DNA of 64,000 nucleotides from positions 620,001 through 684,000 of the forward strand of contig NZ_PIPO01000001.1 in NCBI RefSeq assembly GCF_003986975.1. Reading direction: 5' to 3'. The notes under the pieces were generated by a model, which had not been told where the DNA came from, made no database searches, and saw nothing but the letters and a program-made list of their open reading frames with translations. Positions 18,501 to 28,085 of the stretch are shown in pieces (positions within the stretch are counted from its first letter, which is position 1; each line of letters starts with the position of its first letter). The stretch comes from Aliidiomarina soli. Its GTDB lineage: Bacteria; Pseudomonadota; Gammaproteobacteria; Enterobacterales; Alteromonadaceae. A program made the translations under genes and the position numbers.

Positions 18501-18635
18501 GGGAATCTACCTTGGTAACTAGCTTCGGAAAGCCGCAAACATAGCATAAACGAAGTCTTTTGTTACAAAGTTTAAGCTGTACTAACGCCTTAAGTTGGTT
18601 AACATAGACTCCCCTATTTTTACTTGTGGATTCTT

Positions 18636-20501
18636 ATGAAATTATTGCGCAACCTCTTGAGCAAGCTGTGGCGGATCATTAATGCCACGCGAATTGTTTT
18701 ACTTAATGTAATTTTCTTTGTTCTTTTGATTCTCTTTATTACTGTGTTAAGCACAGGTGAAGATATTCCTGAAGTGCCTGAAGATGGCCTGCTGGTTATA
18801 AACCCCCATGGCATCCTGGTTGAAGAAGAAACCTATGTTGCGCCTTTCGATATGTTTTTCCAGGAAGCTTTTAACAGCGGCCCCGAAATTCCTGAAGTGA
18901 ATGTACATCATTTAGTCGCCACTATTAATGAAGCGATTAACGATGAGCGGATTGGCGGGATTGTCCTCGACCTGCGCCACTTTTCAGGTGGCGGGCTGAG
19001 TAAAATGCAAATGGTCGGCGAACGGCTGAATGCGTTTCGTGAAAGTGGCCGCCCTGTCTTTGCAGTTGGAGACTATTACACGCAGAGCCAGTACTACCTG
19101 GCAAGCCACGCCGATACTCTGTACCTGAATCCAATGGGCGCGGTCAATATCGAAGGTTTCCATTACTATCAGATGTATTTCAAGAATCTGCTGGAAAAAC
19201 TTAAGATCAACCAGCACATTTTTCAGGTCGGCCAATATAAGTCGGCGGTCGAGCCTTTCATGCGCGAAGACATGTCCGCCGAAGCCCGGGAAGCGAACCA
19301 AGCCTGGTTAAATGAGCTGTGGACACAGTACCTCAACGGTGTTCAATTGCATCGTGACATCGCCCCTGAAATCGCCTCAGGTCGGATTGAAGATTTCATG
19401 CGGGTGTTTGAGCGCTCTGGCAACGATCAGGCCCAGATGGCTTTAGACAGCGGTCTGGTTGACCGACTGGCAAGCCGCGAGGAAATGCGGGTTGATTTAA
19501 TCAATATGGCAGGGCTGGATACAGACAAGAATACCTATCGCCATATTACTCTCGAGGACTACCAGCACGCATTACGTGCTGCCCAACGCCCACAAATTGG
19601 TGAAACCGGGCAACCAGAAGTTGCGGTTATTGTCGGTCGTGGCGCGATCATGGACGGCTCACGTCGCGCCGGCGAGATTGGTGGCGATAGTCTGGCCGCT
19701 GAACTTCGTGAAGCTCGCCTCAATGACAATGTGAAAGCTGTGGTTTTGCGCATTGACAGCCCTGGTGGCAGTGCCTTTGCCTCAGAGATTATTCGTCAGG
19801 AAATCGTCGAACTGCGTGAAGCCGGTAAACCAGTAGTAGCCTCAATGAGCTCTACTGCGGCATCAGGCGGCTATTGGATCGCAGCAGGTGCCGATGAAAT
19901 TATTGCAGCACCGACCACCATTACCGGCTCCATTGGTGTCTTTGGCCTGTTCCTTACGTTCGAAGACAGCCTTGAGCATATCGGCGTTAATATGGACGGC
20001 CTGTCGACCACTGAAATGCCCTACTTCAACACTGCTAAGCAACTTGAGCCTGCCGCAGAGCAGCTCATTCAGAACTCGATTGAGCAAGTGTACCAACAAT
20101 TTTTAACCCTGGTTGCGGATGCACGCAACATGACAACCGCTGAAGTTCATGAGGTTGCTCAGGGTCGTGTCTGGACCGGACAGGCAGCACTGGATCTGGG
20201 CCTGGTCGACGCGCTGGGTGAAATTGATCTGGCGATAGCCCGCGTTGCGGAGTTAGCCGAGCTGGAAGCGGACAGTTTTAAAGTAAGCTGGCCTGAAACC
20301 CACCTTAGCCCTGCAGAAGCCTTCGTGGCTGAAATGTTTGGTACTGCGATGACCTGGCTGCCAGAACGCGAAGCGGCAGTTCAACCATCAGGTCTGGCCG
20401 AAAAAGCATTGCTGCAAGTGTGGCAAGATGTGAAAATCCTCAACCAGTTTAATGATCAGGAAGGCGTTTATATGCGCTGCCTGCAATGTAAGGTTGACTA
20501 G
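18636..20501 (+). CDS. sppA: Signal peptide peptidase SppA, 67 kDa type
   Basis: SppA is an inner-membrane serine protease that degrades cleaved signal peptides. It uses a Ser/Lys dyad split between two homologous halves: Lys202 in VGQYKSAVEPF of the first half and Ser410 in TAASGGYWIA of the second. These correspond to K209 and S409 of the E. coli enzyme. One membrane anchor (about 19-40) follows a basic start. I chose ATG 18636 (621 residues; E. coli 618) over the TTG at 18624. The stop TAG overlaps the GTG start of ansA by one base, so the two are translationally coupled, as in E. coli. Confidence 0.95.
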   Translation: MKLLRNLLSKLWRIINATRIVLLNVIFFVLLILFITVLSTGEDIPEVPEDGLLVINPHGILVEEETYVAPFDMFFQEAFNSGPEIPEVNVHHLVATINEAINDERIGGIVLDLRHFSGGGLSKMQMVGERLNAFRESGRPVFAVGDYYTQSQYYLASHADTLYLNPMGAVNIEGFHYYQMYFKNLLEKLKINQHIFQVGQYKSAVEPFMREDMSAEAREANQAWLNELWTQYLNGVQLHRDIAPEIASGRIEDFMRVFERSGNDQAQMALDSGLVDRLASREEMRVDLINMAGLDTDKNTYRHITLEDYQHALRAAQRPQIGETGQPEVAVIVGRGAIMDGSRRAGEIGGDSLAAELREARLNDNVKAVVLRIDSPGGSAFASEIIRQEIVELREAGKPVVASMSSTAASGGYWIAAGADEIIAAPTTITGSIGVFGLFLTFEDSLEHIGVNMDGLSTTEMPYFNTAKQLEPAAEQLIQNSIEQVYQQFLTLVADARNMTTAEVHEVAQGRVWTGQAALDLGLVDALGEIDLAIARVAELAELEADSFKVSWPETHLSPAEAFVAEMFGTAMTWLPEREAAVQPSGLAEKALLQVWQDVKILNQFNDQEGVYMRCLQCKVD

Positions 20502-21562
20502 TGATTTCACAGACTTCTCGTAAGAAGGTTTATATTGCCTACACGGGCGGTACTATCGGGATGAAAAAATCGGCGCAGGGCTATGTCCCTGCGCCGGGAT
20601 TTCTGACCGAAACCGTCGCCAGCCTTCCCGAATTTACGCGTCCGGAAATGCCCGAGTTTGTCATTCATGAATACAATCCATTAATGGATTCGTCAGATAT
20701 GGCGCCGGCTGACTGGCAGCGAATCGCCGAAGATATTCAGACTAATTATGCCCATTACGACGCTTTCGTGGTGTTGCATGGCACAGATACCATGGCCTAC
20801 ACCGCGTCCGCATTATCCTTTATGTTTGAAGATCTGGATAAACCAGTCATTATCACGGGGTCCCAGATCCCGTTAGCGGCGTTGCGCTCGGATGGTCAGA
20901 TCAACCTGTTGAATGCTCTGTATATCGCAGCCTACTACCCTATTCACGAAGTGACGTTGTTTTTTAATAATCGCCTCTTTCGTGGTAACCGCGCTACCAA
21001 ATCTGACGCCGATGGTTTCGATGCATTTTCATCTCCAAACTGCCCGCCACTGGTTAAAGCAGGCATAGAAATTGAGGTGCTGAACACCGAACTGGCGCAA
21101 AATATTAAATCATCCTTACGGGTGCAGTCAGTAACCCCCCAGGACATTGGTGTGGTCACCCTGTATCCGGGGATGAGTCCCGCGATCATCGACAGCCTGG
21201 TGCAGCAACCGGTTAAAGCACTGGTTCTGCTCAGCTACGGGGTTGGCAATGCACCTCAAAGTGCTGGATTGCTGGATAGCTTGCGCCGTGCCATTGAGCG
21301 ACAGGTGGTGGTGCTTAACTGTACACAGTGCTACAAAGGCACAGTGAACATGGAAGGCTATGCGACTGGCAACGCCTTAGCGGATATTGGCGTGATTAGC
21401 GGTCATGACATGACCATTGAGGCCGCTTTGACTAAACTGCACTATCTGCTTAGCTGTGATATGCGTGGTCATGATCTGAAAGCTGCGCTGGAACAGTCGT
21501 TGCGTGGCGAACTGACCAGTAATCCACCCAATAGACAGGAACGGCTGTTAAAAGACCATTAA
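20501..21562 (+). CDS. ansA: Type I (cytoplasmic) L-asparaginase, GTG start
   Basis: AnsA hydrolyses asparagine to aspartate and ammonia in the cytoplasm. The two active-site threonine motifs of the family are present: AYTGGTIGM at 14-22 and VLHGTDTMAYTAS around 95-107. There is no signal peptide, which separates it from the periplasmic type II enzyme. At 353 residues it is slightly longer than E. coli AnsA (338). The start is GTG 20501, sharing one base with the sppA stop. It is convergent with the diguanylate cyclase gene, 7 nt away, and no terminator is visible between them. Confidence 0.94.
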   Translation: MISQTSRKKVYIAYTGGTIGMKKSAQGYVPAPGFLTETVASLPEFTRPEMPEFVIHEYNPLMDSSDMAPADWQRIAEDIQTNYAHYDAFVVLHGTDTMAYTASALSFMFEDLDKPVIITGSQIPLAALRSDGQINLLNALYIAAYYPIHEVTLFFNNRLFRGNRATKSDADGFDAFSSPNCPPLVKAGIEIEVLNTELAQNIKSSLRVQSVTPQDIGVVTLYPGMSPAIIDSLVQQPVKALVLLSYGVGNAPQSAGLLDSLRRAIERQVVVLNCTQCYKGTVNMEGYATGNALADIGVISGHDMTIEAALTKLHYLLSCDMRGHDLKAALEQSLRGELTSNPPNRQERLLKDH

Positions 21563-21569
21563 TCGCTGT

Positions 21570-23516
21570 CTAATCAGACGCGGTAGCCCACTGATTGCGG
21601 CCTGCATGCTTAGCTTCGTAGGCCGCAATATCTGCACGACCCAGCAACATTGCAACCGAACTGTCGTCTTCCTGCAGGGCGGCAACGCCAATGCTGACCG
21701 TTACCGGTAAGACAGTCCCTTTAGTATCTTTAAGGTTACCGATCGCACGAACCAGTTCACTGGCAATACGTTCCCCTTGTTGCAACGGACAGTTTGGTAA
21801 AAAAATAACGAATTCATCGCCACCAAGACGACCCAACACATCGCTGTCACGGGTAAAGCGACGCAGCATGGCAGCAACATTTTTCAAAATTGAATCGCCA
21901 AACGCATGACCGTAGTCGTCATTTAATTGCTTGAAGTTATCCAGATCAAGAGCCAATACCATCAGTGCCTGTTGATTGGAGCGGGCTTCAATAAACAGAT
22001 TTTGCATCGCTTTTTCGATACCGCGGCGATTCAATAGCCCGGTGAGCGTATCCTCGTGAGCGGCATGGCGCAGGGCTTCAATCTTTTGCTGCTGGGCCGT
22101 GATATCAGTGACGGTGCCCACATGGCCAATGCAGAGCCCTTCGGAAAAGACCGGGGCCGTTTCCAGACTCAGCCAAAGCAACTGCCCCTCACTGTGACGC
22201 ATTTCCAGCTCCAGGCTAAGCGAGGCTTCTTCTTCCAATGCTAAATGAACCCGTTGGGCAAAGCGGTCACGGTGAATACCGCTAAGATGCGGCAAAAAGC
22301 CACTTTGCTGCAATTCACGGGCGTTGAAGCCGGTAATCGTGGTTAATCGAGGGTTAACATATTCAATCTGACCAGTTACATCGGCCATAAACAGACCCGC
22401 CGACGAGGTTTTCAGGATCTGATCAAGATAGGCCTGGCGCTGCTGCAAGGCATGTTGAGCCGCCTCATTTTGTGCCAACAGGCCATTGAAACGAAAGACT
22501 AACTGACGCAGTTCATCCAGGCCCGGTTCGGTAAGCTGGATCAGGCGCCCTTCTTTAATTGCGGATACTTCATTTTGCAGTCTGACTAAGGGGCGTAACG
22601 AGGTACGCACGATCCAGGTCAAAAACAGCAAGCTCATGACTATCGTAATTCCCCCCACTATCCATTGCACCCGGCGCAGCTGATGCACTGGCTGCATTGC
22701 TTCGGCAAGGCTTAGTGAGGTAACCAGGAACCAATCGCCTCCGGCCAGCGAACGCACAACCTGTATACTTTCGGTACCTTGCGCATCTTCGGTCATACCT
22801 GTCTGCTGGCTGGAGTCTGAGATGGCACCTTGCAGAAACTCAAAATCATCCCCCAATGGCATCCCCACCATGCGTGGCTCCGGATGGGCAATAACCTGCG
22901 CCTGCCGATTCACAATAGCCACATAGCCGTTACGCCCGATAGGCGTGGTAATAATACGGTTCAGCACCATATTATTATGCAGCGAGAATGCACCCACCAC
23001 AGCACCGGCAAAGGAGCCGTCAGCATCTCGAACAGGCACCACTGCATTGACAATCAATTCGCTGGTGTAATAGGAGTTCTGCGGGGAGGTAAGAAAATAA
23101 TCATCGCTTTGCTGAGCACGAAGAAACATGGCATTGCGCTCAATGCTTAGATTTTCATCCAGTGCACCAAGCTTCGGATATTCATCGACCACTCTGCCAC
23201 GGGCATCAACGACCCACAAATGGTCGAACAGCTGCTTCAGCGCCGCTTCATCTTCAAGCATCGGATGGGTATTGTCCTGCCAACGGCTCAAATTCGCTGC
23301 CAGGTTGCGAAGCGCCTCCTGGCGGGTCAGAAGAATCACATCCAGCGTTGTTTTAAAAACGTCTGCGGTTTGCGTAAGTTTAGCTTCAGCCTGCGCTATC
23401 AACGTACGCTGCTGCACACTCATTGACACACTGATCAGAATAAGCACAGTCAGAGTGACACACAAACCTACGATCCAATAAAGTCGCGTCGACAAACGAC
23501 GTGCCACTGATTTCAC
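21570..23516 (-). CDS. Membrane-bound diguanylate cyclase (Cache-HAMP-PAS-GGDEF)
   Basis: The 648-residue protein should make the second messenger cyclic di-GMP in response to an external and an internal signal. A membrane segment at about 12-32 and a second at about 285-303 enclose a periplasmic sensor that looks like a double Cache domain (about 35-280; VDARGRVVDEYP and IVNRQAQVIAHPEPRMVG are typical pieces). A HAMP-like linker (304-357), a PAS domain (about 365-475, GLFMADVTGQIEYVNP) and a GGDEF domain (485-645) follow. The catalytic GGDEF is at 565-569. The inhibitory I-site RxxD is intact as RDSD at 556-559, so product inhibition is expected. There is no EAL domain. The ligand cannot be told from sequence. 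Confidence 0.9.
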   Translation of the reverse strand: MKSVARRLSTRLYWIVGLCVTLTVLILISVSMSVQQRTLIAQAEAKLTQTADVFKTTLDVILLTRQEALRNLAANLSRWQDNTHPMLEDEAALKQLFDHLWVVDARGRVVDEYPKLGALDENLSIERNAMFLRAQQSDDYFLTSPQNSYYTSELIVNAVVPVRDADGSFAGAVVGAFSLHNNMVLNRIITTPIGRNGYVAIVNRQAQVIAHPEPRMVGMPLGDDFEFLQGAISDSSQQTGMTEDAQGTESIQVVRSLAGGDWFLVTSLSLAEAMQPVHQLRRVQWIVGGITIVMSLLFLTWIVRTSLRPLVRLQNEVSAIKEGRLIQLTEPGLDELRQLVFRFNGLLAQNEAAQHALQQRQAYLDQILKTSSAGLFMADVTGQIEYVNPRLTTITGFNARELQQSGFLPHLSGIHRDRFAQRVHLALEEEASLSLELEMRHSEGQLLWLSLETAPVFSEGLCIGHVGTVTDITAQQQKIEALRHAAHEDTLTGLLNRRGIEKAMQNLFIEARSNQQALMVLALDLDNFKQLNDDYGHAFGDSILKNVAAMLRRFTRDSDVLGRLGGDEFVIFLPNCPLQQGERIASELVRAIGNLKDTKGTVLPVTVSIGVAALQEDDSSVAMLLGRADIAAYEAKHAGRNQWATASD

Positions 23517-23689
23517 TACCGTACCTTAATAACTGCTTATATTAGATAAGAATACAGAATGGAGTAGCAGATAAAAAGCGCAGTGAGCAGCTTCTATACT
23601 AAATGACCGGGTAAGCTCAACTAATGTTGTCTTTTTTTGCATTATCAGGTTAAAAAACTAGCAAAATATAAACTCTGTTCTACACTCAA

Positions 23690-23782
23690 ATTGTACAAAT
23701 TCTGCACCAGTTAGCGCACGGCTCAATCCCATTGAGCCATTCCCCTGAGCTCGGGGTCCCCCTGGCCCCGAGCCTTTTTTTT
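23690..23782 (+). ncRNA. Candidate small RNA (orphan plus-strand transcript)
   Basis: The 276-nt gap 23517-23792 lies between two minus-strand genes, yet it ends in a plus-strand intrinsic terminator with eight T. Upstream of it is a perfect hairpin, GGCTCAAT-CCC-ATTGAGCC (23720-23738). No open frame on the plus strand leads into it, and the nearest plus-strand gene (ansA) ends 2.1 kb earlier. The C-rich loops and linker (CCC, TTCCCC, TCCCCC) look like seeds that could pair with Shine-Dalgarno sequences. The 5' end is a guess: TATAAA at about 23668 or TACACT at about 23683 are possible -10 elements, with no convincing -35. It does not resemble 6S, 4.5S, tmRNA, Spot 42 or RNase P RNA. Confidence 0.4.
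23749..23782 (+). terminator. Strong intrinsic terminator without an upstream gene
   Basis: GCTCGGGG (23749-23756) pairs with CCCCGAGC (23766-23773) in an 8-bp GC-rich stem with a 9-nt loop, then C and eight T (23775-23782). On the minus strand there is no T-tract, so the element works only for rightward transcription. Confidence 0.8.
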
Positions 23783-23792
23783 CTGCCCGACG

Positions 23793-24575
23793 TTAAGCGC
23801 CCGCCTTTGCCTGCTGAAAAAGCTCATAGAAGTTATCCTTGGTGACCGCTGCCACTTCTTCAACCTCAATATTTTTTAGCTCAGCAATGCATTTGGCGAC
23901 TTCAGTTACATAAGCAGGCTGGTTCTCCTTGCCGCGGTGTGGCACCGGAGCCAGCCAGGGTGCATCAGTTTCTATCAGCAAACGTTGCAATGGCACTGAT
24001 TTTACCACCTCGCGCAGTTCAGAGGCGCTGGCAAAGGTGACAATGCCGGAAATCGAGATATAGAAATCAAGTTCCAGTGCTCGCTCGGCCATCCACTGAT
24101 TTTCGGTAAAGCAATGCAGCACGCCACGACATTGCTCAGCACGCCCTTCTTTGAGCATCGCAATAGTGTCCTCGCGAGCGTCGCGGGTGTGGATAATCAA
24201 TGGCTTGTTTACCTGGTTGGCAAGTTCAATATGCTTAGCAAAACTTTCCTGCTGGGTGTGGTGATTGTCTTTATCATAGTAGTAATCCAGCCCGGTCTCA
24301 CCCACCGCTACCACATCGTCTCGCTGGCAAATAGTGGTTAGTTCGTCGTAGTCGACGCGATTCTTAGCTACATACAAGGGGTGAAGGCCGCAGGACATAC
24401 TAATGTTAGAGCGACCAGCTATCAGCTCGGCCATCGGATAGAAGTCATCCAGGGTTACGCCAACACAAAGCATATGCTCAACCTTGGCAGCCGCTGCATC
24501 ATTCAGTACCGTCTCAAGACCGAGCTCTTCGACGCGCTTTATTTTATCCAGGTGACAATGGGAATCTACAAACAT
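23793..24575 (-). CDS. TatD family metal-dependent hydrolase (YcfH type)
   Basis: This is a TatD-family hydrolase of the amidohydrolase superfamily; relatives are Mg-dependent DNases or proofreading exonucleases. The metal motif DSHCHLD opens the protein. GETGLDYYYD, IIHTRDAR, VLHCFTEN and IETDAPWLAP carry the remaining ligands in the usual order. I chose ATG 24575 (260 residues, MFVDSHCHLD) because GGAAG lies about 10 nt upstream; an in-frame start at 24590 adds five residues that are not typical. It is the last gene of the conserved tmk-holB-ycfH run, 46 nt downstream of holB. Confidence 0.92.
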   Translation of the reverse strand: MFVDSHCHLDKIKRVEELGLETVLNDAAAAKVEHMLCVGVTLDDFYPMAELIAGRSNISMSCGLHPLYVAKNRVDYDELTTICQRDDVVAVGETGLDYYYDKDNHHTQQESFAKHIELANQVNKPLIIHTRDAREDTIAMLKEGRAEQCRGVLHCFTENQWMAERALELDFYISISGIVTFASASELREVVKSVPLQRLLIETDAPWLAPVPHRGKENQPAYVTEVAKCIAELKNIEVEEVAAVTKDNFYELFQQAKAGA

Positions 24576-24621
24576 AATAAGGGCTTCCACTTCATTTAGA
24601 ATGGCTACTGCTAGTCAACTA

Positions 24622-25593
24622 TCAACGCTGAGCAAGCTGGCGCAGCTGATTTAGCAATTGCTGAATAGCCAGCTGCGTATTGAGGCCGCTTTGCTGGCGC
24701 AGACGCGCTCTTAACTGATGACACTGTTGTAAGAAATCATTCAGCGCCGAGGTTGCAACCGGTTCCCGGGTGTCCCCTACAAGCCCGCTTTGCATCAGGC
24801 CATCCGCGTCGATCAGCAGGCTTTCATTATGTGTCTGCTGATAGCACAACGTATCACGCAGTAAACGTTCCATATCATCGAGTGCGCCCAGAGCGCCTTC
24901 TTTACTCGCCCAGGACTTTGTATCCGGTGTCTCTCCACCAAGCACACCAGCCATGCTATTGGCGCTTTGCAATGTACCCTGACCAAGCCGCTCCAGCGCG
25001 GTCAGGGGCGCATCACACCAGACTCGCAAGGTCTCAGTCGCATTCACCGGCTGCTCCCCATATTGGGTTAGCCACTGTGCTAGCTGGGTTATACCCGGAC
25101 GGGTGACTGGGTAATACTGCAAGCGACTGCGGATCGTTGGTAACAGCGCCTGATAACGCCGACTGGCGACAATAATAGTAGTCGCTGCGGGGGGTTCCTC
25201 GAGTGTTTTTAACAAGGCATTGGCAGCCGCCACGGTAAGTTTTTCCGCTTCGGCTATCACCGCAACTTTATGACCGCCCTGATTGGCCGAGGTACTGAGA
25301 CGCTGTTGCAACTGGCGAATCGCATCAACTCCAATGCTACTGTCATCATTGTCGCCGATACGGTGGTAATCCGGGTGTCCCTGAGCATGCCACAACAAAC
25401 AGCTTTTACACTGCCCGCAGGCTTTCATCTGCCCCTCTGAGTGCTGGCATAACAGCCACTGGCTGAGCTGGTCGAGCAAACGATCGCTGCCAAGCTGAGG
25501 GTTCCAGATTATCGCCAAACCATGGCTTAAGCGCTGATTCTGCGCCGCCTGCATTAAGGCTTGCCAGGTCGCTCGTAACCAGGGTAGTTTCAT
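24622..25593 (-). CDS. holB: DNA polymerase III delta' subunit
   Basis: HolB (delta prime) is part of the clamp-loader complex that puts the sliding clamp on DNA. Its AAA+ fold has a degenerate Walker A, as in E. coli, and a zinc module visible as [17 protein letters not shown] near residues 49-65. [19 protein letters not shown] is the sensor/SRC region of clamp-loader subunits. The 323 residues match the E. coli length (334). It overlaps tmk by 4 nt at its start (25590-25593), an arrangement conserved across gammaproteobacteria. Confidence 0.94.
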   Translation of the reverse strand: MKLPWLRATWQALMQAAQNQRLSHGLAIIWNPQLGSDRLLDQLSQWLLCQHSEGQMKACGQCKSCLLWHAQGHPDYHRIGDNDDSSIGVDAIRQLQQRLSTSANQGGHKVAVIAEAEKLTVAAANALLKTLEEPPAATTIIVASRRYQALLPTIRSRLQYYPVTRPGITQLAQWLTQYGEQPVNATETLRVWCDAPLTALERLGQGTLQSANSMAGVLGGETPDTKSWASKEGALGALDDMERLLRDTLCYQQTHNESLLIDADGLMQSGLVGDTREPVATSALNDFLQQCHQLRARLRQQSGLNTQLAIQQLLNQLRQLAQR

Positions 25594-26222
25594 GCGCTTG
25601 ATAAACCCTGCAAAAATTGTTCAACCTGCTGACGAATACTTGCACTTACCTCATGCAACGGCTGGCCCGCATCAATCACCTTAATCGTCGGGTCTTCGCT
25701 GGCCAGCTCGAGGTAGCGGTTACGGGTCCGTTGAAAAAAACTGATGTCTTCCTGTTCGATACGGTCCAACTGGCCACGGCCTAGCGCGCGCTGAAGCCCT
25801 ACTTCGGGCTGAATATCCAGATACAGGGTTAACGACGGCTTAAAATCACCTAAGGTAATATCCCGCAATGCCTGCAGTTTGGCGCGCCCCAACTGGCGCC
25901 CTCCGCCCTGATAGGCCTGTGATGACAAGTCATGGCGGTCACCAACGACCCAGGTGTCCGCTGCCAGGTTTGGCTTAATTACATTTTCCACCAACTGCAA
26001 ACGGGCCGCATACATAATGAGTAGTTCAGCATCTGCGCTGACCGTTTCCTCCCAGTCTCCCTTGACCAGCTCGCGCAACGCTTCGGCCATAGGAGTACCG
26101 CCAGGCTCGCGAACATGGACATGGCGGATCCCGGCCTGGTTGAGGACCTCTTCAAGGCAAGCAACAGCCGTGCTCTTACCCGCGCCTTCAAGACCTTCGA
26201 TGACAATAAACTGACCGCTCAT
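25590..26222 (-). CDS. tmk: Thymidylate kinase
   Basis: Tmk phosphorylates dTMP to dTDP, needed for DNA synthesis. The P-loop GLEGAGKST is at 10-18, the DR motif is in [16 protein letters not shown], and the LID region follows around [11 protein letters not shown] with its arginines. Length is 210 residues (E. coli 213). Both ends overlap neighbours by 4 nt: mltG upstream at 26219-26222 and holB downstream. It therefore belongs to a tightly coupled pabC-mltG-tmk-holB block. Confidence 0.97.
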   Translation of the reverse strand: MSGQFIVIEGLEGAGKSTAVACLEEVLNQAGIRHVHVREPGGTPMAEALRELVKGDWEETVSADAELLIMYAARLQLVENVIKPNLAADTWVVGDRHDLSSQAYQGGGRQLGRAKLQALRDITLGDFKPSLTLYLDIQPEVGLQRALGRGQLDRIEQEDISFFQRTRNRYLELASEDPTIKVIDAGQPLHEVSASIRQQVEQFLQGLSSA

Positions 26223-27244
26223 TGGTTCCTCTGATACTGATAAACCGCCCGGTTATGTTCTTCCAGCGTACGCGAAAATATATGCTGACCATCGTTGCTA
26301 CTGACAAAATAGAAATAGTCCGATTGCTCCGGGTTCAGGGTTGCGCGGATCGCTTCGTAGCCCGGCATCGCAATCGGTGTTGGTGGTAAACCATTAATTC
26401 GGTAAGTGTTGTAAGGCGTATACTGGTTTATATCAGAGCGGTAAATAACGCCCCGATAATCATCCCCCAGCCCATAAATAATGGTCGGGTCCGACTGCAG
26501 TCGCATCCCGGTGTGGAGCCGGTTTACAAATACCGAGGCAACTAAACCTCGCTCATGCGTCGCACCCGTTTCTTTTTCCACAATGGATGCCAGAATCAGT
26601 GCCTGATACGGAGCGCTTATCGGCAACCCGTCTTGTCGCTCAGCCCATAATTCGTCAAGGGTTTGCTGCATTCGGCCATACGCCTGACGCAGCAACTGCA
26701 GATCCGTAGTGCCTGCGGTAAAACGATAGGTGTCGGGAAAGAAAAGTCCTTCCGGATGTTGTGCTGGCGCATCCGGATCAATCATCGCGACAATATCCTG
26801 GTCAGTGAGGCCCTCAGTCACCGTTTCCAGATAATCGTGCGTAGCAAGCTGATCGCGCCACTGACTAAATTCACTGCCTTCGATAAAGGTCATTTGAAAC
26901 AAGTGCTGTTGTCCGTTCACCACCCGGTGCCAAATCGAACGTGGGCTATCGGCCGGGTGTACGGCATAGACACCGGCGCGGATATGGTCGGCATTCATAA
27001 ACAAGCGCGCCGCCACATAATTCATCAGGCTGTGTTCTATATAGCCTTCGGCTGCCAGCTTTTCTGTCAGTTGACGACCGTTAGAACCACGCGGCACTTC
27101 GAACAACACAGGCGAAAACAGATCGGCTTCCTGCATGGTGACGCGGGGTTGATTAAACCACCAATAAAGCGCAGCAACCGATCCCCCGGCCAGTAATGCG
27201 CCCAGCACCAACAGAATCAAAATATACTTCAGTAGTCGTGCCAT
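26219..27244 (-). CDS. mltG: Endolytic murein transglycosylase MltG (YceG)
   Basis: MltG cuts nascent peptidoglycan strands at the inner membrane and sets glycan length. A single membrane anchor (about 7-27) is followed by a LysM-like region and the YceG catalytic domain; the catalytic glutamate is in ASIVEKETG, and [10 protein letters not shown] and [14 protein letters not shown] are family signatures. I chose ATG 27244 (341 residues) because GAGGG lies upstream within the pabC end and it leaves the usual short basic tail MARLLKY. The ATG at 27262 has no such site. With this start it follows pabC by 4 nt and overlaps tmk by 4 nt. Confidence 0.93.
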   Translation of the reverse strand: MARLLKYILILLVLGALLAGGSVAALYWWFNQPRVTMQEADLFSPVLFEVPRGSNGRQLTEKLAAEGYIEHSLMNYVAARLFMNADHIRAGVYAVHPADSPRSIWHRVVNGQQHLFQMTFIEGSEFSQWRDQLATHDYLETVTEGLTDQDIVAMIDPDAPAQHPEGLFFPDTYRFTAGTTDLQLLRQAYGRMQQTLDELWAERQDGLPISAPYQALILASIVEKETGATHERGLVASVFVNRLHTGMRLQSDPTIIYGLGDDYRGVIYRSDINQYTPYNTYRINGLPPTPIAMPGYEAIRATLNPEQSDYFYFVSSNDGQHIFSRTLEEHNRAVYQYQRNQ

Positions 27245-27248
27245 GCTG

Positions 27249-28070
27249 TTAACGGCCCTCATTTAAGCGCGTAGTAAGTTGGTCTGGATAGTCCGCGGTC
27301 TGGGGTAATCGCCGGCCCATTATGGTGTGAACCGGTACCAGCCCCATCAGCGAGTTACAAATAAAGGCCTGTTCAGCCTGCTGCAGGTGGTGCAGTGGAT
27401 AATCGCCCTGCGCGACCGAGTTGTGAGCGAGCAACTCAGCCCGTACTACACCTTTGATACCACTTTTATCAAGTTTGCTAGTGTACCAAGTATTGTGGCG
27501 CCGCCAAAACAGATTTGACGCTGTGCTTTCACAGACAAAACCGTTGCTGTCACAGACAATTAACTCATCCGCGTTGTCCGTCTCGGCCAACTCCTGCTTC
27601 AGCAGTACTTGTTCCAGACGATTCAAGGTTTTTAATCCAGCGAGCATAGGTTGAATCGCAAGGGTCTGTTGGCTCAGTTGTAGCGCGATGCCCTGTCGTC
27701 GCCATTCAGCATAATGCGCTGGTACCGCCATGCGGCTCAAAATACGCTGGGGTTGACTGGTTGCCGGCGCCTGGTAACCCCGGCCGCCTGTGCCCCGGGT
27801 CAGCGTAATACGTACCCCGCACTCTGCGCTGTCTGCTCCAAGTTGACGACACTCCTGCAAACATTGCTGCATAAGCAAACGACTATCAGCCAATTCAAAA
27901 CGCAGGCGTTGCGCGGTGAGCAGTAAACGCTGCTGATGACGCTCCCAAAGCTGAGGCTCGCCATCGAGCAGGCGGATGGTGGTAAAAAAACCGTCGCCAT
28001 ACAACAACCCCCGATCCTGCAATGCAATGGACTCGGCAGGTTTGCCATTCAGCAGGATTTGCGTCAACAC
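27249..28070 (-). CDS. pabC: Aminodeoxychorismate lyase, GTG start
   Basis: PabC releases pyruvate from 4-amino-4-deoxychorismate to give p-aminobenzoate for folate. It is a fold-type IV PLP enzyme: RGLLYGDGFFTTI (about 20-32) near the N-terminus, the PLP lysine in LKTLNRLEQVLLKQEL, and the phosphate-binding ESTASNLFW. The start is GTG 28070, made credible by AAAGGAG 4 nt upstream. Length 273 (E. coli 269). It stands between fabF and mltG, as in E. coli; a branched-chain or D-amino-acid aminotransferase is excluded by context and the AsnLeu motif. Confidence 0.94.
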   Translation of the reverse strand: MLTQILLNGKPAESIALQDRGLLYGDGFFTTIRLLDGEPQLWERHQQRLLLTAQRLRFELADSRLLMQQCLQECRQLGADSAECGVRITLTRGTGGRGYQAPATSQPQRILSRMAVPAHYAEWRRQGIALQLSQQTLAIQPMLAGLKTLNRLEQVLLKQELAETDNADELIVCDSNGFVCESTASNLFWRRHNTWYTSKLDKSGIKGVVRAELLAHNSVAQGDYPLHHLQQAEQAFICNSLMGLVPVHTIMGRRLPQTADYPDQLTTRLNEGR

Positions 28071-28085
28071 AGGCTCCTTTAACAG

